64,000 nt of DNA. Source: Schlesneria sp. DSM 10557. GTDB lineage: Bacteria; Planctomycetota; Planctomycetia; Planctomycetales; Planctomycetaceae. The notes under the pieces are model-generated. The model searched no databases and was not told the DNA's origin. It saw nothing but the letters and a program-made list of their open reading frames with translations. This document shows positions 54,358 to 63,164 of this stretch, in pieces. Made by a program: the position numbers and the translations under genes. The stretch lies in assembly GCF_041860085.1 (NCBI RefSeq), contig NZ_CP124747.1, positions 62,001 through 126,000 of the forward strand. The letters are read 5' to 3'. Position 1 is the stretch's first letter; each line of letters begins with the position of its first letter.

Positions 54358-54496
54358 TCATTTACAGGCTCACGATCGATTTCGTACGGAGGTCGTGGGA
54401 CTGTGCTCGTTTCTGATGATGACACATTTCCGGGCACTCAGGCGATCGGGAAGGGAACACCGAACGACTGGGTGAGAAGTTCGGGGTCGTGAGGAA

Positions 54497-55622
54497 TCAC
54501 TTTCCTTCTTTCATCGTGAGACACCATCGCATGTAGGCTTCGATCCACGGATCGAGATCGCCGTCGAGTGTCGCCTGAGGATGTGACGTCTTGTATTCGG
54601 ACCGGTTATCCTTGCAGTAAGACTCGGGATGCAGCACGTAGCTACGGATGGTTTCACCGCCGAAGCCGATCCGCGACTTCTCGCCGCGGCGTGCCGCGTT
54701 TTCCGCTTCGCGCTTATCCATCTCGATCTGGTACAGTTTGGCGATCATCATCTTGCGAGCAAGGGCTCGGTTCTGGTGCTGACTTCGCTCGTTCTGACAC
54801 TGAACCACCGTGTTGGACGGAAGATGGGTCAATCGAATGGCCGAGTCGGTTTTGTTAACCTTCTGGCCACCCGCACCGCTCGCACGACAAATGTCTTCGC
54901 GAATGGTCTTGGGGTCGTCCCACTCGATCTCGATCGAAATGTTATCGTCAAGTTCCGGAGTCACGTCGACAGCGGCAAACGAGGTTTGTCGCCGATGAGC
55001 AGAATCAAAGGGGCTCATCCGGATCAATCGATGAATCCCAGTCTCACCTTTCAGCAATCCAAAAACGTAGGATCCGCGAATCAGGATGGTGGCGGAATGG
55101 ATCCCTGCTTCTTCCGCGGGAGAAGTATCCAGAATTTCGGCGTCGAAGCCGCGACGTTCAGCCCATCGCTGATACATTCGCATCAGCATTTCCGCAAAGT
55201 CCTGCGCGTCCGTGCCTCCTTCACCCGCCTGGATGGCGACGTAGGCCGAGTTCCCGTCTTCCGGAGCGGACAGCATGGCTTGCAATTCGACTTCGTCGAA
55301 CTGCTGTTTAAGGCGGTCAACGGTCTGCTGAATCTCGGCAATGGTTTCGGGCGATTCTTCTGCTTCGGCAAATTCCAGCAGAACGGCAAGATCTTCGGAT
55401 CCGGAAAACAGCTCATTAATCGGCTTGAGGACGCCGTTCAGCGTCTTGAGCTCATTCACCTGAGCCTGTGCTTTGTCCTGGTTGTCCCAGAAGCCTGGCT
55501 GGCCCATGGCGTCGTTGATTTCGGCAATGCGGCGATTCTTGGAATCGCAGTCAAAGAGACCCCCGCAGATGGAGGATGCGTTCAATCAAATTCTGGCAGA
55601 CTTCTTTCAGATCATTGTCCAT
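54497..55622 (-). CDS. prfB: Peptide chain release factor 2, +1 programmed frameshift
   Basis: RF2, which releases peptides at UGA and UAA stop codons. The full gene starts at ATG 55622, reads 23 codons (MDNDLKEVCQNLIERILHLRGSL) and meets an in-frame TGA at 55553-55551. A +1 shift on CTT-TGA-C skips nucleotide 55553 and continues as DCDSKNRRI to a stop at 54497, giving 374 residues against 365 in E. coli. The recoding signal is the classical one (GGGGG Shine-Dalgarno-like run three bases before CTT-TGA-C). The tripeptide SPF at 203-205 and GGQ at 251-253 are correctly spaced, and the start of the long frame (55585) is only an artefact of reading without the shift. This is autoregulation by RF2 level, as known in most bacteria. 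Confidence 0.95.
55551..55566 (-). promoter_or_regulatory. prfB: prfB recoding site (SD-like GGGGG plus CTT-TGA-C)
   Basis: On the - strand: CGG-GGG-TCT-CTT-TGA-C with the internal Shine-Dalgarno-like GGGGG three nucleotides before the slippery CTT and stop codon TGA at 55553-55551. When RF2 is scarce, the tRNA-Leu slips onto TTT and translation continues in +1. Confidence 0.93.
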
Positions 55623-55757
55623 CGCAGTACTTCAATTCTAAAAAGGAAACCGCCGTTCTCACGCGGAGAATCGGCGATTAAGGCGAGTGTCAGAAAGCCA
55701 TTGAGCACCTCGCAAAGGGGTGTTCACGCTGGCTTTCAAATCGTTCACGGCGCGGGA

Positions 55758-55763
55758 ATTATA
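55758..55763 (-). promoter_or_regulatory. TATAAT -10 box upstream of prfB
   Basis: A perfect TATAAT on the - strand, 136 bp before the prfB start codon and about 40 bp after the kinase stop. The -35 hexamer at the correct distance is poor (TGGTCC-like), so the box is only moderately supported. It would give prfB its own promoter with a leader of about 130 nt. Confidence 0.45.
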
Positions 55764-55802
55764 ACTGCTGCCCGGAAATCGGACCAGCCGTCTGCGACAC
55801 CG

Positions 55803-57299
55803 TCATTTCTGCAACGAATTGAGGAAGTTGGCCATCGAGTCCCAGATCTGCTGGCGAAAAATAATCACCGCAGCCAGGCCTCCGAATACAAACGTCAACC
55901 AGAGAATAAACGTCACCAGTCCCGCCGTTCCCGATACCAGATCTTTGATCCAGCGAGTCCATGCGCGGCGGTCGTACTGCCGTCCGATCTTGTCGAATTC
56001 CGATTTCAGTCCCGCGGATTTTCGCTCGGCCTTCTCTTTGACCAGACGTCCTTCGACGGCTCTCTCAAACTCGGGGTAGAAGCCAATCGGGACAAAGCTG
56101 TCGACGGGATTTTTTTTGATCCGTGCCTTCAGATCGATTATCCCGGTTTTAAGTGCCGTCTGGAGCTGCAGAGTCGAAAACCTTCCCAGAGTTTCTTTCC
56201 CCTGCGGAGTCTTGTACTGGACGATCCACTGGTCCACGGGTGAAGTCGTTCCCGCTTTCGTGGTTCGTGCTTTGATTTCATCTTCGAGGTCTGAAGAGGG
56301 CGGAGTGCCTCCGTTCGCGCGGTTTGAAATGGGCGACGAGTCAACGCGCTCACCAGGCGATGTGTTCGCTTTCTTCGCAGCGGCGGATTGCACGACCCGG
56401 TCCGCCGTTTCGATGAAGCTCAATGAGGAGTTTTCCAAGCCCAGTCCCGCCAGTAATTTGATGACTTCATCGCAGTCTTTCATGCGATGGGCCGGATCCT
56501 TCTCGATCATCTTGCTGATGATCAGGTCGAGCTTGTCAGGAACTTGTTGATTGAGTTTGCGGGCGGGCGGGTACTTCCCTAACTCTTTTGCCATGATCAC
56601 TTCCATCACGGATTCGCCCTTGAATGGGAGCTGCCCGGTGAGCAAGTGATAAAGCGTGATGCCCAAGGCATAGATGTCTGACCGACGGTCGACGTGTTTC
56701 GCGTTTCTCGCCTGTTCGGGGGCCATGTAGTAGGGAGTCCCGAGGCCCATCCCGCTGGCAGTCATTGAAAGGTCGTCGTCCAGTGCTTTGGCCAGGCCAA
56801 AGTCCGCCACTTTCACCTTGCCGTTTCTGGTGAGCATGATGTTGTCGGGCTTGATGTCGCGGTGAATGAGGTTCTGCTTGTGAGCGAATTGCAGGACCTC
56901 TGCACAGCGCAACGCAACATGCAGTGCATCACCGACGGATAACGTGCCCAATAAATTGAGCCATTGCTGCATACTTTTGCCATCGACGTATTCCATCGCG
57001 ACATAATGTAGTCCATGGTCTTCGTCGACATCAAAGACGCTGACGGCGTTATCATGATTGATCCGCGCCATTGCGCGGGCTTCTTTCTGGAAGCGGGCGA
57101 TGAAGTCGGCTTCCCTGGCCAGCGTCTTGGACAATACTTTGACGGCAGCCTGACGGCCGAGCTTCGTGTCTTCCGCGAGATAGACTTCGCCCATCCCCCC
57201 CTGACCCAGCTTTTTCAGCAGCCTGTACTTGCCAAGCTGGGACGTTGCCTTTCGTTTCGGTTCGCTGGCCGAAGCCGTTTTTTCTTTTTCTGATTCCAT
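55803..57299 (-). CDS. Membrane-anchored Ser/Thr protein kinase
   Basis: A 498-residue eukaryotic-type (Pkn) Ser/Thr kinase. Kinase domain about 25-290: glycine loop GQGGMGEVY at 32-40, Lys54 in AAVKVL, catalytic HRDIKPDN at 146-153, DFG at 166-168 and APE in GTPYYMAPEQ. Residues about 385-445 (WIVQYKTPQGKETLGRF...GFYPEFE) resemble a GYF_2-type binding module. A single transmembrane segment lies near residues 462-484 with a short extracytoplasmic tail. No extracellular sensor domain such as PASTA is seen, so the signal input is not apparent. The ATG at 57299 is chosen because the upstream residues are unlike the family and the Lys/Glu-rich start leads into the kinase fold. Located upstream of prfB on the same strand. 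Confidence 0.88.
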   Translation of the reverse strand: MESEKEKTASASEPKRKATSQLGKYRLLKKLGQGGMGEVYLAEDTKLGRQAAVKVLSKTLAREADFIARFQKEARAMARINHDNAVSVFDVDEDHGLHYVAMEYVDGKSMQQWLNLLGTLSVGDALHVALRCAEVLQFAHKQNLIHRDIKPDNIMLTRNGKVKVADFGLAKALDDDLSMTASGMGLGTPYYMAPEQARNAKHVDRRSDIYALGITLYHLLTGQLPFKGESVMEVIMAKELGKYPPARKLNQQVPDKLDLIISKMIEKDPAHRMKDCDEVIKLLAGLGLENSSLSFIETADRVVQSAAAKKANTSPGERVDSSPISNRANGGTPPSSDLEDEIKARTTKAGTTSPVDQWIVQYKTPQGKETLGRFSTLQLQTALKTGIIDLKARIKKNPVDSFVPIGFYPEFERAVEGRLVKEKAERKSAGLKSEFDKIGRQYDRRAWTRWIKDLVSGTAGLVTFILWLTFVFGGLAAVIIFRQQIWDSMANFLNSLQK

Positions 57300-57444
57300 G
57301 CGTTGGCCCGATGGTCGTACAGAAGGAGCGACGGTAGGAACGAAGTGGCGAACCCCACGAGGGAAGAATCTGGATCTGATTATTCGCAGCAACAATCCTG
57401 TTTGGAATGAAATTCCAGGATTTCCACCAGAATTGCGACGGAGT

Positions 57445-58548
57445 TTATCCCGTGATTTCGGTCAGTTCGACGGCCCGATGTTCCCTGGCCGAACGGTAGC
57501 AGGCTTCAACGAGAGCCATCGTCTTCAAGTTGTCTTCAGCGCTGATTTCTGGAATCTGATTGTCTTCGAGGGCACACAACAGCTGAGCCATCGGACCGAC
57601 GAAGGCATCGGGGAACCAGACTTCATCCCACCGTGGCATGTGCCACTGCGGGGACTGCGTTGTGGTGTAATCGAGCGTGCTGGGAGTTCGTTCCGGATAG
57701 CTGGGCCAACCAATGGTGCCTCGCGCCATGCCGGTTGTTCCTTCGATCCGCCAGCGGATGCCAATGTCGGCAGCGGATCCCTCCTTGGATGGCCCTGCCC
57801 AGACGTCATCACATCCCATGGCTCGCAGCCCATTGGCATATTCGAGAATGTACAGGCAGATTCCGTCTTCGTGTGGAAACGTCGTGCGGGGATCGGGGCG
57901 GACGCTCGCGTAAACCCGCACGGGGTCGCCAAACCAGTACCTGAGCGTGTCGAGATGATGAATACTCATGATCCGCAGCGTCACCCATCCCTGTCGGGAC
58001 TGCCACGGCATCCAGTGCGGAATCGCGCGCATGTCGATGGTCGCGAGAACCGGTTCACCCAGCTTGCCACTGTCCAGCAGCGAGCGACACGCTCGCACCG
58101 ACTGGTCATACCGCATGTTCTGGTTGACCGACAGAGTGATTCCCGCTTCGCGACAAAGCCGCACAACTTCAACGGCCTGTTGGTAGTCGACCCCCAGCGG
58201 CTTTTGAGCCAGCACCCCGCGGATGTGATCTGCGTGAGTCACAATCTGCTGGATCACTGAAAGCTGCAAATCGGGGGGAACAGCAACGTCGACGACTTGC
58301 ACAGCCGGGTTGGCAAGCAGCTCATTGTAGTCCGTATACACATTGAGAATGCCATGGCGATGTGCGACGGAATCGGCCTGTTCCTGTCGGCGTGCAGCGA
58401 TTGCGACGGGATTAAATCCCGCTTGCCGGTACGCAACCAGATGACAATCGGACATGATGAAACCGGCACCGATACAGCCGATCCCTACCGATTTGTCGCG
58501 AGGGAGCCGAGGGCGAAATTCGGGGTCGGCACAGTGATCATCAGACAT
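57445..58548 (-). CDS. Gfo/Idh/MocA-family oxidoreductase
   Basis: A 367-residue NAD(P)-dependent oxidoreductase. Seen: the dinucleotide fold [22 protein letters not shown] near residue 23, [26 protein letters not shown] (EKP-like element with Gln instead of Glu), [12 protein letters not shown], and the C-terminal [21 protein letters not shown]. The same family as the gene at 46949, but the two are quite different in sequence. It is the last gene of the - strand cluster, 128 bp after the E2 gene, which suggests a sugar or inositol derivative as the pathway's input, a common context for Gfo/Idh members. Confidence 0.85.
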   Translation of the reverse strand: MSDDHCADPEFRPRLPRDKSVGIGCIGAGFIMSDCHLVAYRQAGFNPVAIAARRQEQADSVAHRHGILNVYTDYNELLANPAVQVVDVAVPPDLQLSVIQQIVTHADHIRGVLAQKPLGVDYQQAVEVVRLCREAGITLSVNQNMRYDQSVRACRSLLDSGKLGEPVLATIDMRAIPHWMPWQSRQGWVTLRIMSIHHLDTLRYWFGDPVRVYASVRPDPRTTFPHEDGICLYILEYANGLRAMGCDDVWAGPSKEGSAADIGIRWRIEGTTGMARGTIGWPSYPERTPSTLDYTTTQSPQWHMPRWDEVWFPDAFVGPMAQLLCALEDNQIPEISAEDNLKTMALVEACYRSAREHRAVELTEITG

Positions 58549-58676
58549 GACGGTTCCTTCACCAGGCAGTTGAATCTCTGCAGCGCGCGGCGCGATGATA
58601 CCATCGCCACCCCTTCGCAGCCCTGCAGGAACGAGTGGAAATCTTCAGTCTGGCGATGTTGCCCAACCTGCTTCGT

Positions 58677-60083
58677 TCAGACGTCACCACGCAGCAGCCA
58701 GGCCGACGGATTCTCAAGCGCCGAGCAGACGGTCTGAAGGAAACGGGCTGCGGGGGCGCCGTCAACGATTCGGTGATCGAAGGTCAAGCTGAGTGTCAGT
58801 TGATCACGCGCAACGATCTGGTCGTCCACAACAACCGCTTCCCGCCGGATACGTCCCAGGCCGAGAACCGCCGTTTCAGGCAGATTGATAATCGGCGTGA
58901 AGGAATCAATTCCAAAAGAACCTAGGTTCGAAATGGTGAAGACCCCTCCCTGCATCTCCGAGACGCTCAGTGCTCCGGCACGAGACTTCTCAATCAAGGC
59001 GGCAGACTGCTTCGCCAGTTCAAATAAACTGGACGAACTGACATTCCGGACGACGGGAACAACCAGACCGTCGTCCGTGTCGACGGCAAGTCCAATCTGC
59101 AGATCCGACTGTGGCGATGGAACGATCCATTGATCCCCTTCTGCTCGGGTCGCCAACGCTAGATGCTGTTTCAGGACCAAAGCAACCAGCTTGATGATGA
59201 TGTCGTTGAACGACGGAACCAGGCCGTCTGTTGCTGCTTGTTTGAATTGCTTTCGCAGGCCGACGAGGTTCGTGGCATCAATCCGCGATGTGAGGGTCAC
59301 CGCAGCCGTTTGCTGCTGGCTGGCCATCATTCGACTGGCGATAGTTCGACGGCGCGATGTCGGAAAGGTGCTCACGCTGCCTGCGGCTGCTGCAGGCGAT
59401 TGCTGGCTGGCTGACAGTCTGACATCCGCTTCACGGACTCGACCATCTCGCCCTGTCCCCGGCACGCGTCTCCAGTCGACACCCAGTTCCGTGGCGGTCC
59501 GTCGGGCTCGAGGACTCGAGAATTGTGAAACGACAGCGTTTGCCACTCGGGCTGGCGACGCAATGGTGTGATGAACGTCATCAGCGGTAATTCGGCCTGC
59601 GGGACCAGTCCCGCCGAGCGACGCCAGTTTGATCCCCTTTTCACGTGCCAGCCGGCGGACCGAAGGGGGGGCCGCGGGAGAGTCATGTCCCGTCGCCGGT
59701 ACAGTCACGGATTGTGCGGTCGCTGCAACAGCGATGGGACGCGGAACGGATGCTTTTGTGGCAGGGGGGGCACTCTGCTGAGGAGTGGGCTGTCGAGGCG
59801 CTGACGGAACGCTCGCGACCGAGTCTGGTATGGCTTCCCCTTCTGCGACGAGGTAGCCCAGCACTGCACCGACCGGGACAATACTCCCGGGTTTCGGCGC
59901 GTTAGCAGGAATGCGCAGGAACCCTTCATCGACGGCTTCGATGTCTTGTGCTGCTTTCTCACCTTCCAGCTCGAATACGGCCTCACCCGCTTTGACGTAG
60001 TCGCCCTCCTGCTTCAGCCAGCGGACAAACGTTCCTTCTTCCATCGACCAGCCGAGACGGGGAACTGTGATCTCGAATGACAT
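58677..60083 (-). CDS. Dihydrolipoamide acyltransferase E2 with two PSBDs
   Basis: A 468-residue E2 of a 2-oxo acid dehydrogenase complex. Lipoyl domain, residues 1-82, with the lipoyl Lys43 in GEKAAQDIEA. Two peripheral subunit-binding domains: residues about 140-174 (PSVRRLAREKGIKLASLGGTG, then GRITADDV) and about 189-224 (SPRARRTATELGVDWRRVPG, then GRVREADV). Catalytic acyltransferase domain from about 240 with His437 and Asp441 in DHRIVDG and the CoA-binding block ending LRGDV. Two PSBDs in one E2 are rare; most have one. The gene starts 109 bp after the E1 gene on the same strand. The acyl group depends on E1 and cannot be read. Confidence 0.87.
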   Translation of the reverse strand: MSFEITVPRLGWSMEEGTFVRWLKQEGDYVKAGEAVFELEGEKAAQDIEAVDEGFLRIPANAPKPGSIVPVGAVLGYLVAEGEAIPDSVASVPSAPRQPTPQQSAPPATKASVPRPIAVAATAQSVTVPATGHDSPAAPPSVRRLAREKGIKLASLGGTGPAGRITADDVHHTIASPARVANAVVSQFSSPRARRTATELGVDWRRVPGTGRDGRVREADVRLSASQQSPAAAAGSVSTFPTSRRRTIASRMMASQQQTAAVTLTSRIDATNLVGLRKQFKQAATDGLVPSFNDIIIKLVALVLKQHLALATRAEGDQWIVPSPQSDLQIGLAVDTDDGLVVPVVRNVSSSSLFELAKQSAALIEKSRAGALSVSEMQGGVFTISNLGSFGIDSFTPIINLPETAVLGLGRIRREAVVVDDQIVARDQLTLSLTFDHRIVDGAPAARFLQTVCSALENPSAWLLRGDV

Positions 60084-60192
60084 ATTTCGATCAGCCTTGA
60101 TGACGTGAGTGAATGGGCCGAATACTCAGGATCAACCGCAGACCGGTGGCCATTGGTTCTTCACCGGATCGCGCTGTGTTGTCCGCACGACG

Positions 60193-62190
60193 TTACTCAT
60201 TAATCAGTTCCCGAATGGCCTGAGCGATCGCGTCTGCATTCGGAATGACAGCGTGTTCCAGCGGTGGGCTGTACGGTGTCGGTGTGAAGGCGCCGTTCAG
60301 TCGTTTGATCGGTGCGTCCAGATCGTTGAATCCGCGATCGGCAACCTGCGCGGCAACATCGACAGCAAACCCGCAAGGGGCAAACCCTTCATCGATGACC
60401 AGCAGACGGCCTGTTTTCTTGACGGATTCCAGAATCGTATCGATGTCCAGCGGCAGCACCGTCCGGGGATCGATCAACTCCACAGAAATCCCTTCGGTCT
60501 GAAGTTTATCGCAGATCGATTGAGTCAATACGACCATCCGGGCCAGAGCCACAACCGTCACGTCGGTCCCCGGGCGAACCACGGCTGCTTTCCCGAATTC
60601 GATCTCGTATTCTGTTTCCGGTACGGGACCTTTCAGTGACAGGATCTCGCGATGTTCAAGGAACAGGACGGGGTCATCACCGTTCAATGCCCGCTTGAAC
60701 AAGCCTTTGGCGTCGTAAGGATTGGATGGAACGACGACCTTCAGCCCGGGGATCTGTGCGTACATTGTATAATAGTTACCAGAGTGGTGCGTCGCAGCGG
60801 AGTGGCCGATGCCGATGCAGCCTCGCAACAGCACGGGCATCTTCAGCCGACCGCTGCTCATGTACTGGATCTTCGCAATTTGATTGACGATTTCACCAAC
60901 GCCATCAAGTACGAAATCAGCGAACATGAAATCGATGACAGGCCTGGTTCCGGTCATCCCTGCGCCGCATGACAGGCCCACGAAGCCTCGCTCACAGATT
61001 GGGGTATCACACAGGCGGACTGGACCGTGCAGAGCATAGAGCCCCGCGGTCGTTTTGAAGTTGCCGCCACGCTGCCCGATCCCTTCCCCCATCACAAAGA
61101 TTTTCTCGTTCCGAGCCATCTCTTCGGAGAGCGCTTCGTGCGTCGCCTGGGTCATGGTGATTTCACGAGCGACATCCGTCGGACGTGTGTTGATGATCGG
61201 CCGTCCCGAGGGGACAGGTGTCTCGGAATAGACGTGCCTCGTCGCCGACTCGGGACTGGGCAGGGGGCTCTCTTCCGCAAATTTGCGAGCCTCTTCCACG
61301 AGCGACTTCACTTCGGCATCGATCGCATCCAGCTCGGCGGCGGTCACGATCTTGTCTTTGATTCCTTTCTCACGCAGTCGAAGGATGGGGCAGCGTTTTT
61401 TCCACTCTTCGACGTCTTCGCGAGTCCGATAGCCGAAATCGCCCATCCCTTCGGCGTGGGCTCGCGTTCGATAGGTGACACACTCGATCAGTGTGGGACC
61501 TTCGCCGGCTCGGGCTCGAGCGACGGCCTCACTGGCAGCTCGATGGACTTCCATGGCATCGTTGCCGTCCACTGTCAGGCCGGTCATTCCGTACGCCGCA
61601 GCACGGCTGCCGACGTTCGGGTTACCAGCCGCATACGAGAACGGAACTTCGGTAGCGAACTGGTTGTTCTCGCAGATGAACAAGACCGGCAATTTCCAGA
61701 TGCTGGCCATGTTCAGACCTTCGTGGAAGGCGCCATTATTGGTGGCGCCGTCGCCGAAGAAGGCGACAGCCACGTTGTCTGTTTTCATCAACTTGAAGCT
61801 GTAACCGCCGCCGCAGGCCTGCAGAATACAGGGGCCGACGATGCCGCTGGTTCCCATCATGCCGACTTCCGGGGAAAACAGATGCATGCTGCCGCCGCGC
61901 CCGCGTGAACAACCGGTTTCACGCCCGAACAGTTCGGCGATCAACTCCCGCGGAGGCATTCCCTTCGCCAAGGCATGACCGTGGCCACGGTGAGTACTGA
62001 AGACGACGTCTTCATGACGCAGGTGAGCACAGACGGCACTGGCAATCGCTTCTTCACCGACGTACGTGTGACACGCACCGTGGATCAGGCCTCGCTGGTG
62101 ACATCGAGCCAGTTCCTCTTCCGTTTGCCGGATGACCTGCATTGTCCGATAGAGCCCCAAATACGTCTGCTTCGATGGCGAGTTGGTCAT
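60193..62190 (-). CDS. Fused E1 alpha-beta of a 2-oxo acid dehydrogenase
   Basis: A 665-residue thiamine-diphosphate dehydrogenase in which E1-alpha and E1-beta are joined. Alpha part, residues 1-325: HTYVGEEAIASAV, HRGHGHALAKG, RGGSMHLFSP and the ThDP motif GDGATNNGAFHEGLNMA at 146-162 with its closing ENN. Beta part, about 345-665: EALSEEMARNEKIFVMGEGIG, ICERGFVGLSCGAGMTG, GHSAATHHSGNYYTMYAQIPGL, the PVLFLEHREIL block and VIDEGFAPCGFAVDVAAQV. Such fused E1 enzymes occur in acetoin, pyruvate and branched-chain 2-oxo acid complexes, so the exact substrate is unknown. No lipoamide dehydrogenase (E3) gene is near; E3 would come from another locus. Confidence 0.88.
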   Translation of the reverse strand: MTNSPSKQTYLGLYRTMQVIRQTEEELARCHQRGLIHGACHTYVGEEAIASAVCAHLRHEDVVFSTHRGHGHALAKGMPPRELIAELFGRETGCSRGRGGSMHLFSPEVGMMGTSGIVGPCILQACGGGYSFKLMKTDNVAVAFFGDGATNNGAFHEGLNMASIWKLPVLFICENNQFATEVPFSYAAGNPNVGSRAAAYGMTGLTVDGNDAMEVHRAASEAVARARAGEGPTLIECVTYRTRAHAEGMGDFGYRTREDVEEWKKRCPILRLREKGIKDKIVTAAELDAIDAEVKSLVEEARKFAEESPLPSPESATRHVYSETPVPSGRPIINTRPTDVAREITMTQATHEALSEEMARNEKIFVMGEGIGQRGGNFKTTAGLYALHGPVRLCDTPICERGFVGLSCGAGMTGTRPVIDFMFADFVLDGVGEIVNQIAKIQYMSSGRLKMPVLLRGCIGIGHSAATHHSGNYYTMYAQIPGLKVVVPSNPYDAKGLFKRALNGDDPVLFLEHREILSLKGPVPETEYEIEFGKAAVVRPGTDVTVVALARMVVLTQSICDKLQTEGISVELIDPRTVLPLDIDTILESVKKTGRLLVIDEGFAPCGFAVDVAAQVADRGFNDLDAPIKRLNGAFTPTPYSPPLEHAVIPNADAIAQAIRELINE

Positions 62191-62274
62191 CTTTGTGTTG
62201 AGATCCTTATGGAGTCAGCAAACAGAAACTGGACTGAAAGCGAGCCTTTCGCGGATGGCAGTACCCTGGCGGGG

Positions 62275-63081
62275 TCAAGTGGCCGAATTCGGGTAACGCC
62301 GAGATCCCCCCCCGTTCATGGCGAGGTTTCCGCCATCCATGGGGATCAGTGCGCCCGTAATCCAGCTTGAGGCGTCGGAAGCAAGCAGGACGGAAAGTCC
62401 CTGGATATCGTTGGGGTGACCGAATCGTCCGGTCGGAATGCCGGAAAGGAACTTCTGAGCCAGGTTGGGGTCTTCGGCGATCCGCTTTTCCAGAGATGGA
62501 TTCAAGACTTGTGCGGGAAGAATGGCATTCACGCGGACGCCGTGTGCGGACCACTCAGTACTGAGTTCTCGGGTCATTTGTGCAACAGCGCCCATGGCCA
62601 TGCTGTAGGCAATATGGCCTCGACCGAGTGCGGTGAGACTGGCGAGAGAGCCAATATTGACGATACTCCCCTGGCCGGCTGAGATCATGCGCCGACCCGC
62701 TTCCTGACACATGCAGAAACGCCCGAAAACGAGATTCCGCCAGGATTTTTCGATATCTTCCAACGATATCTCTTCGGGCTTTCCGAGCACCCCTTCACCC
62801 GCGACGTTGCCCAGAAAGTTGATCTTTCCAAATTGCTCGTCCAGCAGGGCGAACATTTTGCGAATGGAGTCCGGGCAGGAGACGTCACACTTCACGGTGA
62901 CAGCTTTGCGCCCCAGTCCGCGAATCGCATCAGCCGTTGCTTGAAGTCCTGCTTCGTTGAGATCTGCCAGCAGAAGGTCCGCCCCATGCTCTGCCAGGGC
63001 AAGTGACATCGCTTTTCCCAGACCACTCGCCGAACCCGATACCAATGCCACGCGTCCCGAGAGATCGAAAAGTGATGCCAT
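62275..63081 (-). CDS. Short-chain dehydrogenase with YxxxM instead of YxxxK
   Basis: A 268-residue classical SDR. Seen: the cofactor-binding GSASGLGKA (Gly16, Gly20, Gly22), DVSCPDSIR, NVAGEG at 92-97 in place of NNAG, Ser145 in NIGSLAS, Tyr159, and the block RVNAILPAQVLNP, with a C-terminal ITGALIPMDGGN. The position that carries the catalytic lysine of YxxxK is Met163: the codons read TAC-AGC-ATG-GCC-ATG. The usual Lys anchors the nicotinamide ribose and lowers the tyrosine pKa, so the protein may be slow, use another residue, or have a binding role. It precedes the fused E1 gene by 84 bp. Confidence 0.85.
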   Translation of the reverse strand: MASLFDLSGRVALVSGSASGLGKAMSLALAEHGADLLLADLNEAGLQATADAIRGLGRKAVTVKCDVSCPDSIRKMFALLDEQFGKINFLGNVAGEGVLGKPEEISLEDIEKSWRNLVFGRFCMCQEAGRRMISAGQGSIVNIGSLASLTALGRGHIAYSMAMGAVAQMTRELSTEWSAHGVRVNAILPAQVLNPSLEKRIAEDPNLAQKFLSGIPTGRFGHPNDIQGLSVLLASDASSWITGALIPMDGGNLAMNGGGSRRYPNSAT

Positions 63082-63164
63082 ATACTTGCCCTCATTCGGT
63101 AAGAGAATTGATGACGACGCAAATCCTCAGACTCTGTTCGTTTTTCGCCAAGACAACTGAAAAA

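Noticed and set aside
55551-55585. prfB as a pseudogene because of an in-frame TGA, or starting at 55585
   Set aside because: The TGA is in the classical CTT-TGA-C recoding context and the +1 frame restores a full RF2.
54629-55681. A 350-codon open frame on the + strand opposite prfB
   Set aside because: It lies wholly over RF2 on the other strand, whose GGQ and SPF motifs prove the - strand gene; the + strand reading is Cys/Phe/Ser-rich with no family motif.
57229-58260. A 343-codon open frame on the + strand opposite the Gfo/Idh and kinase genes
   Set aside because: Both genes on the - strand have clear motifs; the + frame has none.
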